Assembly: GCA_944391345.1 (NCBI GenBank)
Contig: CALXTE010000006.1
Location: forward strand, 1 to 64,000
From: an uncultured Alphaproteobacteria bacterium
Lineage (GTDB): Bacteria; Pseudomonadota; Alphaproteobacteria; RF32; CAG-239
Direction: 5' to 3'
DNA: 64,000 bases
In this document: positions 1-8,513 of the stretch, one piece after another
Layout: each line of letters opens with the position of its first letter
How positions within the stretch are numbered: the first letter of the stretch is position 1
The notes under the pieces: generated by a model
What the model saw: the letters and a program-made list of their open reading frames with translations, nothing else
What the model was told of the DNA's origin: nothing
Database searches by the model: none
Position numbers and translations under genes: made by a program

Positions 1-45
1 AAGGCGTTCGCTGGCACCGTTAGGGTTACACCCGCTTGTGAAGAA

Positions 46-75
46 CCACCGGCTAAGCCGGTGGGTTACTTTTTT
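46..75 (+). terminator. Rho-independent terminator / REP-like palindrome at left edge
   Basis: Eight-base-pair perfect stem (CCACCGGC / GCCGGTGG) with a TAA loop, followed by gttac and six T. It would end a transcript entering from the left, ahead of the gatC promoter. A similar GC-rich palindrome with related flanking bases lies at 14291-14313, so it may be a dispersed repeat used as a terminator. Confidence 0.65.
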
Positions 76-109
76 GTGAAAAAAATTTTTGAGTTCTGTG
101 TCTTTTTCG

Positions 110-137
110 TTGCAAAATCTGAGAATTGTTTTATCTT
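110..137 (+). promoter_or_regulatory. Candidate promoter of gatCAB
   Basis: TTGCAA and TATCTT hexamers are separated by 16 bases, about 30 bases before the gatC start. The rpsD promoter candidate has the same -10 hexamer and the same spacing, which makes a housekeeping promoter plausible. Inferred from sequence only. Confidence 0.45.
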
Positions 138-166
138 ATAGTGATTGTTTGTAAGGAGTATGAAAT

Positions 167-454
167 ATGGCTGTTGATGCAGATACTGTTCGTAAAATCG
201 CTTTCTTGTCACGTTTGAAAGTCGATGATGATAAAATTAAAGATACCGAAGACGAGTTTAATAAAATTTTGGACTGGGTGGCGCAACTAAATGAAGTCGA
301 CACATCTTCCGTTGAGGCGCTCGAATCGGTTAATGATACAAATTTGATTTTGCGTGAAGATAACATAACAGCTGGTAATCAACGTGATGAAATTTTGGCC
401 AATGCGCCGATGTCCGAATATGGTTATTTTGTTGTTCCTAAAGTGGTTGAATAA
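167..454 (+). CDS. gatC: Asp-tRNA(Asn)/Glu-tRNA(Gln) amidotransferase subunit C
   Basis: GatC is the small stabilising subunit of the cytosolic GatCAB complex, which converts mischarged Glu-tRNA(Gln) and/or Asp-tRNA(Asn) to the cognate amidated forms. The 95 residues match the usual family length and begin with the typical VDADTVRKIAFLSRL segment, ending in the conserved FVVPKVVE tail that wraps GatA. An AAGGAG ribosome site lies ten bases before the ATG. It is the first gene of gatC-gatA-gatB, with 19 bases to gatA. No glutaminyl- or asparaginyl-tRNA synthetase is in the window, so which tRNA is served cannot be decided here. Confidence 0.95.
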   Translation: MAVDADTVRKIAFLSRLKVDDDKIKDTEDEFNKILDWVAQLNEVDTSSVEALESVNDTNLILREDNITAGNQRDEILANAPMSEYGYFVVPKVVE

Positions 455-473
455 AGCGGTGGAGTAGGGAAGT

Positions 474-1937
474 ATGTCTGATCTTGTAAAATTAACAATT
501 TCTGAAGCGCGTAAAGCTCTTAAAAATAAAGAAATATCAGCCGTTGAGTTGACTGAGGCTTTTATTAAACAAATGGAAAGCGAGCGCAAACTTAACGCTT
601 TTGTGTTGGAAACACCCGAAATCGCCTTAGAACAAGCAAAGGCTTCGGATAAAAAATATCAAAACGGAACAGACGGGGCTTTGGAAGGGATTCCGCTCGG
701 GATAAAAGATTTGTTCTGCACCAAAGGAATCCGCACGACCGCTTGTTCTCATATTTTGGACGGGTTTGTACCGCCTTATGAGTCAACCGTTACACAAAAG
801 TTGCTTGATGCCGGAGTTACGGTTCTCGGCAAGTTGAATATGGATGAATTTGCCATGGGCGGCAGTAATGAAACCAGTTATTATGGTCCGGTGGTAAATC
901 CGTGGAAAGCTAACAATTCCGATGCAGACCTTGTGGCAGGTGGTTCTTCCGGAGGGTCAGCGGCGGCAGTTGCTGCTCATATGTGTATGGCGGCTACCGG
1001 TACCGATACCGGCGGTTCTATCCGTCAGCCGTCTGCTTTTTGCGGTGTGACAGGTATTAAACCGACTTATGGTCGTTGTTCTCGCTATGGAATTATTGCT
1101 TTTGCGTCTTCTCTTGACCAAGCCGGACCGATTGCGCAGAATGTTGAGGACTGTGCGCGTCTTTTAACTGTTATGTCGGGATATGATGCAAAAGATTCAA
1201 CTTCTTCTCAAAAAGATGTTCCTGATTTTACACAATTTTTGAATCAAGACATTCGCGGGCTTAAAGTCGGCATTCCGGCCGAATATCGTCCCGATGGGTT
1301 GAATGCCGAAATTGCTGCTTGTTGGGACAAAGGGATTGAGATATTAAAAGCGCGTGGTGCGGAAATTGTTGATATTTCTTTGCCTCACACAAAATATGCG
1401 CTTGCTGTTTATTATATTTTGGCGCCGGCGGAAGCGTCTTCAAACCTTGCTCGTTATGATGGTTTGCGTTTTGGACTTCGCGTTCCGGGAGAACATTTGG
1501 ATAATATGTATATCAATACGCGTTCTGAGGGCTTTGGTAAGGAAGTAAAACGCCGCATTATGATTGGAACTTATGTTCTATCTGCCGGATATTATGACGC
1601 TTATTATCTCAAAGCACAAAAGGTTCGTCGGCTTATTCGTAATGATTTTCTTGAAGCGTTCAAACATTGTGATGTTATTTTAACTCCGACGGCTCCGACC
1701 GATGCCTTTGCTATCGGTGACAAGTCTATGGCGGAAAATCCGATTAATATGTGGCTTAACGATGTGTTTACCGTTTCGGTCAACTTGGCTGGTTTGCCGG
1801 GGATGAACATTCCGGCAGCGCTTTCGGCTCGTGGATTGCCGCTTGGTTTACAGCTTATCGGACGCTCTTTTGATGAGGCAACCATCTTTAAGGCTGCCAG
1901 TGCTTTGGAAAAAGATATTTGTTTTGTAAGGAAATAA
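474..1937 (+). CDS. gatA: Asp-tRNA(Asn)/Glu-tRNA(Gln) amidotransferase subunit A
   Basis: GatA is the glutaminase subunit: it releases ammonia from glutamine and passes it to GatB. The 487 residues are full length for the family. The amidase signature is intact, with the Gly/Ser-rich [13 protein letters not shown] loop that carries the Ser-cis-Ser-Lys triad residues, the catalytic-Lys segment GIKDLF, and [11 protein letters not shown] with the nucleophilic serine. The start is an ATG behind GTAGGGAAG. It sits between gatC and gatB with short gaps (19 and 4 bases), so the three are almost certainly one transcript. Confidence 0.97.
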   Translation: MSDLVKLTISEARKALKNKEISAVELTEAFIKQMESERKLNAFVLETPEIALEQAKASDKKYQNGTDGALEGIPLGIKDLFCTKGIRTTACSHILDGFVPPYESTVTQKLLDAGVTVLGKLNMDEFAMGGSNETSYYGPVVNPWKANNSDADLVAGGSSGGSAAAVAAHMCMAATGTDTGGSIRQPSAFCGVTGIKPTYGRCSRYGIIAFASSLDQAGPIAQNVEDCARLLTVMSGYDAKDSTSSQKDVPDFTQFLNQDIRGLKVGIPAEYRPDGLNAEIAACWDKGIEILKARGAEIVDISLPHTKYALAVYYILAPAEASSNLARYDGLRFGLRVPGEHLDNMYINTRSEGFGKEVKRRIMIGTYVLSAGYYDAYYLKAQKVRRLIRNDFLEAFKHCDVILTPTAPTDAFAIGDKSMAENPINMWLNDVFTVSVNLAGLPGMNIPAALSARGLPLGLQLIGRSFDEATIFKAASALEKDICFVRK

Positions 1938-1941
1938 AATT

Positions 1942-3399
1942 ATGGCTGAATTTATTATCGAAACACCTAAAGGAAAATGGGAAATTATCTGCGGGTTGGA
2001 AATTCACTGCCAGATTATTTCTAAATCTAAAATTTATAGCGGGGCGTCAACCGAGTTTGGGGCTGATGCCAATGAGCATGTGTCTTTTGTTGATGCCGGA
2101 ATGCCGGGGATGTTGCCAACGCTCAATAAATATTGCGTTCATCAAGCTGTTAAAACCGGTATCGGCTTAAAAGCAAAAATCAATAAGTATTCTAACTTTG
2201 CGCGCAAAAATTACTTTTATGCCGATTTGCCGCAGGGCTACCAGATTACGCAATATAAATATCCAATCGTCGGTGAAGGAAAAGTTATTATCGATTTGCC
2301 GGACGGAAGTACCCGTGAAATCGGAATTGAGCGTATGCACATTGAACAAGATGCAGGAAAATCTATTCATGATATTGATCCGAAGAAGAGCTTTATTGAC
2401 TTAAACCGTGCCGGCGTCGGGCTTATGGAAATTGTAACCAAGCCGGATTTCCGTGCACCGGAAGAAGCCGGAGCGTTTTTGAAAAAGCTTCGTTCGATTT
2501 TGCGTTATCTCGGGACTTGTGACGGTAATATGGATGAAGGCTCAATGCGTTGCGACGTTAATGTTTCGGTTCGTCCGCTCGGCTCAAATGAATTGCGCAC
2601 ACGTTGCGAAATGAAAAACGTCAACAGCATTAAGTTTGTTATGCAGGCGATTGAAAATGAAGCCCGCCGCCATGTAGAAGTTTATGAAAGTGGTGGTGAA
2701 ATTGTTCAGGAAACTCGTCAGTTTAATCCGGCAACCGGACAGACAAAAGCGATGCGCAAGAAAGAATTTGCTCATGATTATCGCTATTTTCCTGAACCGG
2801 ATTTGGCTCCTTTGGTCTTGACGGATGAATATATCAATCAGGTTAAAAGCGAAATTCCGGAACTGCCGGATGAAAAGAAAGAGCGCTTTGTTACCCAGCT
2901 CGGTTTAACGCCTTATGACGCGATTGTTATTTGTGAAAACAAAGAAAATGCCGACTTTTTTGAAAAAGCAGCCGCCGGTCATGATGCTAAAAAAGTTGCC
3001 AACTGGTTTATGGGAGACTTTTTTGCAATGCTGAACGAAAAGAAAATCGCGTTGAAAGATTCTCCTGTTTCTCCTGAAAATCTCGGGGCATTGGTCGAGC
3101 TTGTCACGAAAAATGTTATTAACGGCAAGACTGCTAAAGATGTTTTTGAAATCATGGCGGAAACCGGTGACGCTCCCGAAAAAATTGTTGAAGAGAAGGG
3201 GCTTCGTCAGGTAACCGATACTGGTGCAATCGAAGCGGTTATTGACCAAGTTTTGGCAGCTAATGCTGATAATGTTGCTGCTTATCGCGGCGGAAAACAG
3301 ACCTTGTTCGGATGGTTTGTCGGACAAGTGATGAAAGCCAGCAAAGGCAAGGCTAATCCGGCAATGGTCAATAATTTGCTGAAGAAAAAGCTGGGATAA
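1942..3399 (+). CDS. gatB: Asp-tRNA(Asn)/Glu-tRNA(Gln) amidotransferase subunit B
   Basis: GatB is the kinase/transamidase subunit that activates the misacylated tRNA with ATP and amidates it. The protein has the N-terminal catalytic cradle ([13 protein letters not shown], then [14 protein letters not shown]), the [19 protein letters not shown] stretch and the C-terminal YqeY-like tRNA-binding tail ending [14 protein letters not shown]. Length 485 residues is typical. AAGGAAA precedes the ATG and the gap from gatA is four bases. The next gene, a PfkB kinase, starts nine bases later and may be co-transcribed. Confidence 0.97.
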   Translation: MAEFIIETPKGKWEIICGLEIHCQIISKSKIYSGASTEFGADANEHVSFVDAGMPGMLPTLNKYCVHQAVKTGIGLKAKINKYSNFARKNYFYADLPQGYQITQYKYPIVGEGKVIIDLPDGSTREIGIERMHIEQDAGKSIHDIDPKKSFIDLNRAGVGLMEIVTKPDFRAPEEAGAFLKKLRSILRYLGTCDGNMDEGSMRCDVNVSVRPLGSNELRTRCEMKNVNSIKFVMQAIENEARRHVEVYESGGEIVQETRQFNPATGQTKAMRKKEFAHDYRYFPEPDLAPLVLTDEYINQVKSEIPELPDEKKERFVTQLGLTPYDAIVICENKENADFFEKAAAGHDAKKVANWFMGDFFAMLNEKKIALKDSPVSPENLGALVELVTKNVINGKTAKDVFEIMAETGDAPEKIVEEKGLRQVTDTGAIEAVIDQVLAANADNVAAYRGGKQTLFGWFVGQVMKASKGKANPAMVNNLLKKKLG

Positions 3400-3407
3400 C
3401 ATAGTCG

Positions 3408-4313
3408 ATGCTATTTGGTTTTGGAAATGCCATGGTTGATTATACCGTTCCTTTGACGGCGGATAATCCGTGTCTGGAACAGATTAAGGCCGAGAAGGGT
3501 GGCTTTTTCAGAACCGATAATGCGGCTTTTGAAGCTTTAGCGCAAAAGCTTGATGTTTCTCAGGCGGTTTGCGGCGGTAGTGTGGCAAATTCGCTCAAAG
3601 CTTTTGCTAAGCTTGGCGGTAAAGCAACATTTTTTGGAAAAATCGGTGATGACGCCAATGGTGCTCTGTTTGAACAAGAGCTTGAGGCTTATGGCATTAC
3701 CTCATCTTTGGTTAAAGTTGAAGGACAGAAAAGCGGTTGTTCAATCGTCTTTGTTGACCAAGACGGAGAAAAAACAGCGACGGCTAAGCGATTTGTGGCG
3801 GCGCGCGTGTTTGACCGCGACATTCCGTGGATGCCCATCATATCCTCTGACTGGTTGTTTGCCGAAGGTTATTGGCTTGACGGAAATAGTGCAAAGGTCG
3901 AAAAAATTATTCAGACAGCTTATGCGGCTGGTGTGAAAATTGCCTTTACGCTTTCTGATGTTAAAATCGTGGAAGAAAACAAAGCCTGCATAGAGCGGCT
4001 TATGCCTTATTTTTCTATTGTTTTTGGAAACAAAAATGAATTTGATGCCTATGGCGTGTTTGAGCCTTTAATCAAAAAACAGGTTTGGGTTAAAACTTTG
4101 GGCGCAAAAGGCGTTGATGTTATCCGAAAAAGATGCAGCTCTCTTTTTAGTGCTTATGTTGTGGATGAAGTGATTAATACCAATGGTGCCGGTGATGCGC
4201 TAGCCGGTGGATTTTTGTATCAATACCTTAAAACAGGGTCAATTGAGGCGGCGGCTAAACAAGGACTGATTTGTGCGGCAGAGGTGGTTTCTTCTCCGCT
4301 TAGTCATTTGTAA
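3408..4313 (+). CDS. PfkB-family carbohydrate/nucleoside kinase (adenosine-kinase-like)
   Basis: A ribokinase-fold (PfkB) ATP-dependent kinase of 301 residues. The substrate-side motif GGSVANSLKAFAKLGG and the C-terminal PfkB signature NTNGAGDALAGGFL, which holds the anion hole and catalytic Asp, are intact. Alphaproteobacterial relatives of this size are usually called adenosine kinase or sugar kinase; the substrate cannot be fixed from sequence. It follows gatB closely and is followed 18 bases later by a ZIP transporter, so it may be in the gat transcript without sharing a pathway. Confidence 0.85.
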   Translation: MLFGFGNAMVDYTVPLTADNPCLEQIKAEKGGFFRTDNAAFEALAQKLDVSQAVCGGSVANSLKAFAKLGGKATFFGKIGDDANGALFEQELEAYGITSSLVKVEGQKSGCSIVFVDQDGEKTATAKRFVAARVFDRDIPWMPIISSDWLFAEGYWLDGNSAKVEKIIQTAYAAGVKIAFTLSDVKIVEENKACIERLMPYFSIVFGNKNEFDAYGVFEPLIKKQVWVKTLGAKGVDVIRKRCSSLFSAYVVDEVINTNGAGDALAGGFLYQYLKTGSIEAAAKQGLICAAEVVSSPLSHL

Positions 4314-4331
4314 AATTTGGAGTATTTGGTT

Positions 4332-5105
4332 ATGAATGAAGTTTTTTTAGAGGCATTGTGGACAACGTTTTTGGCCGGATTAGTAACCGGTTTGGGCGGC
4401 TTTTTAATCTTTGCAAAAAAGAAATATTCTCAAGATAACATTAATTTTATGCTTAGTATTGCCGCCGGAATTATGCTGGCTGCGGCCTTTTTTGCCTTAC
4501 TCGTTCCGTCACAGCAGCAAATTGTGGCGATGATGAGTGATGTTTATGTTGCCGGTTTTTGGTATGCGGTGGCGGTTTTTGTCGGTGTGGCTTTGATTTG
4601 GATACTGAACTCGGTTTTGCCTCATGAGCACAATAATTTGGGACACCATGGCTTTGGTGTAAGCAAAAGAACGGCGTGGTTGTTTATTATTGCCATTACT
4701 ATTCACAAGATTCCCGAAGGATTGGCTTTAGGAATTGCCTATGGGGCTCAAAATCTGATTAATCCTGATAGCTTGACAATCGGTATTGCAATGCATAATA
4801 TTCCCGAAGGTTTGACAATTGCTCTGACTTTGGTGGCTGTTCGTTATTCTCGTCTTAAGGCGGCATTATGCGCGACAATGGTTGGTATGATTCAGCCATT
4901 GGGCGCGTTATTTGGGGTTTTGCTTATCCATGCCGACGAAAAGGTTGTTCCGCTTGGAATGGCAATGGCCGGCGGAACCTTGCTGTTTGTGGTGATTAAT
5001 GAGATTTTGCCGGAAACTTATGATATTAAAAAATCGAATCGGTCGGCGTTTGCAGTGTTTGCCGGATTTATCTTTATGACTTATTTGACTATCGTTTTAC
5101 ATTAA
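4332..5105 (+). CDS. ZIP-family divalent metal transporter
   Basis: An inner-membrane metal (Zn/Fe/Mn) permease of the ZIP family, 257 residues with about eight hydrophobic segments. The two metal-site helices carry HKIPEGLALG and HNIPEGLTIA, the diagnostic His-Asn/Lys-x-Pro-Glu-Gly pairs. A His-containing loop (PHEHNNLGHHG) precedes helix IV, as is common in this family. I prefer the ATG with GGAG nine bases upstream over a TTG fifteen bases earlier. It is the last plus-strand gene of this block and ends at a strong hairpin. Confidence 0.9.
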   Translation: MNEVFLEALWTTFLAGLVTGLGGFLIFAKKKYSQDNINFMLSIAAGIMLAAAFFALLVPSQQQIVAMMSDVYVAGFWYAVAVFVGVALIWILNSVLPHEHNNLGHHGFGVSKRTAWLFIIAITIHKIPEGLALGIAYGAQNLINPDSLTIGIAMHNIPEGLTIALTLVAVRYSRLKAALCATMVGMIQPLGALFGVLLIHADEKVVPLGMAMAGGTLLFVVINEILPETYDIKKSNRSAFAVFAGFIFMTYLTIVLH

Positions 5106-5110
5106 TAAAA

Positions 5111-5149
5111 AAAGCTCTGATTTACTTTTATAAATAAAATCAGAGCTTT
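5111..5149. terminator. Bidirectional terminator between ZIP gene and small exported ORF
   Basis: Thirteen-base inverted repeat (AAAGCTCTGATTT / AAATCAGAGCTTT) flanked by A-rich and T-rich runs on either side. It lies between converging genes, so it can serve both strands. Confidence 0.8.
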
Positions 5150-5158
5150 AAATTTTGA

Positions 5159-5323
5159 TTACCAATGGTAATGGTAGTGCGAACGCGGCGGTGGAGGCGG
5201 CGTGCGACGATGATGATAATGGTGTCTGGGATGCGGCGGACCTAAAAGCGCATCGAGACACGCGCAGGAATCAAAGCCAATAAGCATAGTGATTCCGCAC
5301 AGAAAAAATAATAACTTTTTCAT
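5159..5323 (-). CDS. Small exported His/Pro-rich protein, possible lipoprotein
   Basis: A 54-residue reading frame. It begins MKKLLFFLCGITMLIGF, a good signal-peptide core, followed by DSCAC, where a cysteine could be lipidated although the lipobox is not canonical. The mature part is GPPHPRHHYHHRRT, then five prolines, then RSHYHYHW, so it is nearly all His, Pro, Arg and Tyr. Composition suggests metal binding or a surface-exposed tail; neighbouring ZIP transporter makes metal binding attractive but this is inference. No family recognised. It ends just before a bidirectional terminator. The ordered signal-plus-repeat composition argues against a chance frame. Confidence 0.55.
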   Translation of the reverse strand: MKKLLFFLCGITMLIGFDSCACLDALLGPPHPRHHYHHRRTPPPPPRSHYHYHW

Positions 5324-5431
5324 AATTTTATGCTTTTAAGGGTTAATAATAATATTTTAGTGCTTTTAGTTAAACAAAAAAATATATTTTTGTCAAATAA
5401 AAAATATTTTGCAGATTGTTTTATTTTTATG

Positions 5432-5460
5432 TTGACGCGGCGCAAAACATAATATAAATA
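5432..5460 (+). promoter_or_regulatory. Candidate promoter of tRNA-Ser
   Basis: TTGACG and TAAATA separated by 17 bases, ending 15 bases before the mature tRNA 5' end. Good match to a sigma-70-type promoter. Confidence 0.55.
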
Positions 5461-5475
5461 TAGTTCGTACCGCGT

Positions 5476-5563
5476 GGAGAGTTGGCAGAGTGGTAATGCA
5501 GCGGATTGCTAATCCGTCATCCCGAATAGGGATGCACAGGTTCGAGTCCTGTACTCTCCGCCA
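5476..5563 (+). tRNA. tRNA-Ser(GCT)
   Basis: An 88-nt class II tRNA. Acceptor arms GGAGAGT and ACTCTCC pair fully, G is the discriminator and CCA is encoded. The anticodon loop ttGCTaa sits between GGA-type stem halves, the long variable arm is CATCCCGAATAGGGATG, and the T arm is CAGGTTCGAGTCCTG. The anticodon reads AGC/AGU serine codons. Confidence 0.97.
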
Positions 5564-5574
5564 GTTGTATGTGT

Positions 5575-5603
5575 AAGGTCGGCCATTGCGTCGGCCTTTT
5601 TTT
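5575..5603 (+). terminator. Terminator of tRNA-Ser
   Basis: Nine-pair stem including G-U pairs (AAGGTCGGC with GTCGGCCTT) followed by a run of T, starting twelve bases after the tRNA CCA end. Confidence 0.7.
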
Positions 5604-5628
5604 GTTAAGCTGTAGGGGGCTGGGGCTT

Positions 5629-5892
5629 ATGGGATTTTATATCAAAAAAGGTTTTAATTTTGGACCGGTACGGGTTAATCTTTCAAAATCCGGACTTGGG
5701 GTTTCGGTCGGGGCAAAAGGTTTTCGCGTTGGTGCCGGACCTAAGGGAAATTATGTTCATGCCGGTCGGGAAGGGCTTTATTATCGCAAATCTTTAGGAA
5801 AGTCTTTTACAATTGCAATTGTGGTGATTGCTCTGGTGCTTCTTGCCGGATATTATTTGTGGCAGAGTGGTGTTATCTTTATTAATCTTTAG
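5629..5892 (+). CDS. DUF4236 domain protein
   Basis: An 87-residue protein beginning MGFYIKKGFNFGPVRVNLS, the characteristic start of DUF4236, with the Gly-rich SGLGVSVGAKG and VGAGPKGNYVHAGR stretches that follow. A single hydrophobic segment (about residues 61-79) lies near the C-terminus, so it is probably membrane-anchored. Function of the family is unknown. The in-frame ATG sixty bases upstream would overlap the tRNA terminator; the chosen ATG has an AGGGGG stretch upstream. Its stop overlaps the converging Nudix gene by four bases. Confidence 0.8.
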   Translation: MGFYIKKGFNFGPVRVNLSKSGLGVSVGAKGFRVGAGPKGNYVHAGREGLYYRKSLGKSFTIAIVVIALVLLAGYYLWQSGVIFINL

Positions 5893-6527
5893 TGGCCTTC
5901 ACAATATCTTTTAATGGTGCTGAAAACTTTTTGATAGTAGCTATCATCGTGAGGAACAAAGTCTTCATGACGGAAGTAGCCGCTTTTGACTTCAATTTGA
6001 TGTGTTTCGGGGTTGCGTGACAAACCGCTGGAATAAATCTTGTCAATTTTGCGGTTAAACATATTTTGCAAGTCTTCAAGCTCAAATTCAAAAATGCCGT
6101 CGACTTCGCTTGGTTGCAAAGTCAAATCCTTAAGATTGGTTTGAGTTTCGCACAAATAAGTTGGGTTAAACTCGTTATCTATCATATTTTCATCACGATA
6201 AGATTTTTTTGATGTGAAGAGTTTGACCAATTTGTCTTTGTTTATTTTCAATCCAAGTTCTTCTTCAAGCTCTCTTATTCCATCGCGGTTTTCTTCGCCT
6301 TTGCGCAGATGTCCGGCGGCTGAGGTGGCTAATAAGTTTGGATAAAGTTGTTTGTTTTTACTGCGGAGTTGTAACCAGACTTTGCATTTGCCATTTGATT
6401 CAGGTTTTATAACCCAGCAGCGAAAGGCTTTGTGCCATAATCCCTCTCGGTGAGCTTGCGCTTTTGAGGCCGTTCCGATGTAATTCATGTTTTCATCATA
6501 AATATCAATCAGTTCTTCCGTTTTCAT
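5889..6527 (-). CDS. Nudix hydrolase (isopentenyl-diphosphate isomerase / YfcD-like fold)
   Basis: A 212-residue Nudix protein. The N-terminal ELIDIYDENMNYIGTASK and the GLWHKAFRCWVI segment match the YfcD/IDI-like subgroup; the Nudix box lies at about residues 72-93 (GHLRKGEE then RELEEELGL). The spacing between the first Glu and the REL core is one residue shorter than the usual consensus. The substrate is unknown. An optimal TAAGGAGG ribosome site precedes the ATG. It follows the TPR-methyltransferase gene by 17 bases and is probably in the same transcript. Confidence 0.85.
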   Translation of the reverse strand: MKTEELIDIYDENMNYIGTASKAQAHREGLWHKAFRCWVIKPESNGKCKVWLQLRSKNKQLYPNLLATSAAGHLRKGEENRDGIRELEEELGLKINKDKLVKLFTSKKSYRDENMIDNEFNPTYLCETQTNLKDLTLQPSEVDGIFEFELEDLQNMFNRKIDKIYSSGLSRNPETHQIEVKSGYFRHEDFVPHDDSYYQKVFSTIKRYCEGH

Positions 6528-6544
6528 GGCGGCCTCCTTAAAGT

Positions 6545-8260
6545 TTATTGGGTTATGAAAATTAGTCCTTCAACATTTTTTCCGTTTTCCTGTCGCAGTG
6601 TTATAAGTTTTTGTTTTATCTTATAATATCCATATTTATTTAATAAATTACTAATATATTTTTCATGGTGTTTATAGCGGCCGTTTGGTTGCTTTTCGTA
6701 AGGATAATTATTTGTTTTTTCAACAGAAAAGCACATTCTGTTGGGTGCGCATAATTTAATAATATCTTCTAAATCCGCAAAATAACAAAAGACATCGGCG
6801 GCAATTATCATATCTACTTTGGGCGGATTTTTTTGCAACCAAGGTAAAATGTCTGCGGTGATAAGCTCTTTGTATATATGCTTGGCTTTGGCTTTTTCAA
6901 TCATTTTTTCAGATATATCAATGCCGATAAAGCTGTTTTGGGGCGATTTGAGCTTTTGGGCAATTAGCCCCGTGCCGCAACCGAGCTCTAAAATCGTGCC
7001 TTCTGGGTGTCCGATGATGTTTTCTAGTTCTTGGGGAAGGGCATAATTTATGTTTTTTAAGGTTTGTTCATAGCTTCCGGCAAAGTTATCAAAGACTTTT
7101 TGGCTGTATTGGCTCGAATTGTCTTCCGATTTGTTCCAATGACGCGCAAAAACATTGTTTGGATATGAATTAAGCCAGTTTATTGCGATTTCTTGGGCTT
7201 TTTTTGGGTTTTTATCGGCCAATAAGGTTAGTGTTTCAGATATGTTTATGGAGATTTCGTCTCGGTTTGGTTGTGCACTTAATGCTTTGAAAAACAGCGC
7301 AAGAGCCTCTTCATATTCTCCCATATCTTTTTGAATTATGCCAAAATTATTACAAATTTCCGGACTGTTCGGGGCTAGCTGAACAGCCTCGTGATAGCGC
7401 TCAACGGCTTCTTGCAATCTTCCGGCGCGATAAAGCATATCGGCATAATTTATTTTAGCGGCGGCATTATCCGGCGACAAATTCAAAACCTCACGAAATT
7501 CTTGTTCTGCTTCTTTATATCTTTGTGCGCGGGTTAATAAGGCTGCAAGACCGTTATGCGCATCCAACATTTTGGAATTATGGGTCAGAGCCTGCCGGAA
7601 ATAGGTTTCGGCTTTTTCATCTTCTTGATTATCCGCATAAATTTCTGCCAGATTAAGGCAAAATTCGGAACAGGTTGGAGCGATTTCATAAGCCTTTTGC
7701 GCATAAGAAAGCCTTGCTTGTGCTGTTTGGGCATATTGACTTAACCAATAAGGCGGAAGAGGGTTGTCCGGATATTCGGTTTCAAGCTTTTGTAAAACAG
7801 TTGTCGGATTTGATGCGAATTTTGCCAGTTCTATTTTGGCTTCAAGATAATTTGGGTCAAGCTCTAAAGCTTTATGAAAACAGTTTTTAGCCGCAATATC
7901 GTCTTTCAGCTCTTTATTTATTAATCCGCATTTGAAATAAGTTTCTTTGACATCGGGGGTTAGTGCAATGACCTTTTCATAGGCATCAAGGGCCTCTCGC
8001 AGTTTTCCGAGCCCTTCTAATGAAACCGCAAAATTAAACTGATATGGGGCATGGGCAGGGCTCAATCTGATAGCCTTAGCAAAATATGCAATTGCTTCTT
8101 GGTGTAGGCCTTTGTTTTGGGCAATCAGGCCCAGCAGATTAATAATATCCGGATTATCCGGTGCCGTCTCGAGTATTTGGCGGTAAATTTGTTCCGCTTC
8201 GTCAAAACGGCCGGCTTCGTGGAGCTTTATTCCTTGCTGAAAAAGCAAATCATATGACAT
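6545..8260 (-). CDS. TPR-repeat protein with C-terminal SAM-dependent methyltransferase domain
   Basis: A 571-residue fusion. Residues 1 to about 345 are tandem tetratricopeptide repeats of 34 residues (recurring A.Y..A..L.P). The last ~180 residues form a class I methyltransferase, with the SAM-binding motif ILELGCGTGLIAQKL, then FIGIDISEKMIEKAK and the DMIIAADVFCYF strand. The TPR part presumably recruits a protein substrate, but the substrate is unknown; similar TPR-methyltransferases occur in other proteobacteria. GGAAGAACTCAAATG gives a clear start. It leads the two-gene unit with the Nudix hydrolase. Confidence 0.88.
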   Translation of the reverse strand: MSYDLLFQQGIKLHEAGRFDEAEQIYRQILETAPDNPDIINLLGLIAQNKGLHQEAIAYFAKAIRLSPAHAPYQFNFAVSLEGLGKLREALDAYEKVIALTPDVKETYFKCGLINKELKDDIAAKNCFHKALELDPNYLEAKIELAKFASNPTTVLQKLETEYPDNPLPPYWLSQYAQTAQARLSYAQKAYEIAPTCSEFCLNLAEIYADNQEDEKAETYFRQALTHNSKMLDAHNGLAALLTRAQRYKEAEQEFREVLNLSPDNAAAKINYADMLYRAGRLQEAVERYHEAVQLAPNSPEICNNFGIIQKDMGEYEEALALFFKALSAQPNRDEISINISETLTLLADKNPKKAQEIAINWLNSYPNNVFARHWNKSEDNSSQYSQKVFDNFAGSYEQTLKNINYALPQELENIIGHPEGTILELGCGTGLIAQKLKSPQNSFIGIDISEKMIEKAKAKHIYKELITADILPWLQKNPPKVDMIIAADVFCYFADLEDIIKLCAPNRMCFSVEKTNNYPYEKQPNGRYKHHEKYISNLLNKYGYYKIKQKLITLRQENGKNVEGLIFITQ

Positions 8261-8339
8261 TTGAGTTCTTCCTTGTTTTTCTTTATCTTCATCTTAACCA
8301 TCGGACAGTAAAAAATCCAGCTTTATTTGAAAAAAATGC

Positions 8340-8367
8340 TTGAAATTTATATTCTTTGTGTTATCTT
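8340..8367 (+). promoter_or_regulatory. Candidate promoter of rpsD
   Basis: TTGAAA and TATCTT separated by 16 bases, about 150 bases before rpsD. The -10 hexamer and spacing equal those of the gatC candidate. Confidence 0.5.
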
Positions 8368-8372
8368 ACCCT

Positions 8373-8513
8373 CACTTTCGGGAATGTGGACGACTAAAAG
8401 TCGCCCCGTTTGGTTTGTGATAAAGAGGGGAAGGAAGGGTATGTGAGCCTTGTTCTCAGAGCCAAAACTACCGAGACAATAATGTGATTTTATAAAAAAA
8501 AGGATATATATCT
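8373..8513 (+). promoter_or_regulatory. Long rpsD 5' leader with hairpin potential, possible S4 autoregulation
   Basis: About 140 untranslated bases separate the promoter candidate from the rpsD ATG. They can form CGAC-TAAAA-GTCG near 8391-8403 and TGAG/CTCA near 8444-8458, and contain G-rich GAGGGGAAGGAAGGG. Ribosomal protein S4 represses its own mRNA in several bacteria, so a regulatory leader is plausible. I cannot match it to a known RNA family. Confidence 0.3.

Noticed and set aside
1..141. An open plus-strand frame from the window edge, possibly the end of a protein gene.
   Set aside because: It reads through the strong hairpin at 46-64 and the gatC promoter, and the part before the hairpin has no recognisable domain. 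The bases could be the end of an IS605-type gene, but there is too little to call it.
2905..3402. A 165-codon frame opposite gatB.
   Set aside because: It lies entirely within the conserved gatB coding region, has low complexity for a protein and no ribosome site; shadow frames like this are common in such coding regions.
5476..5892. Integration of a mobile element at tRNA-Ser.
   Set aside because: No integrase gene and no repeated tRNA end were found nearby; only a terminator and a DUF4236 gene follow.
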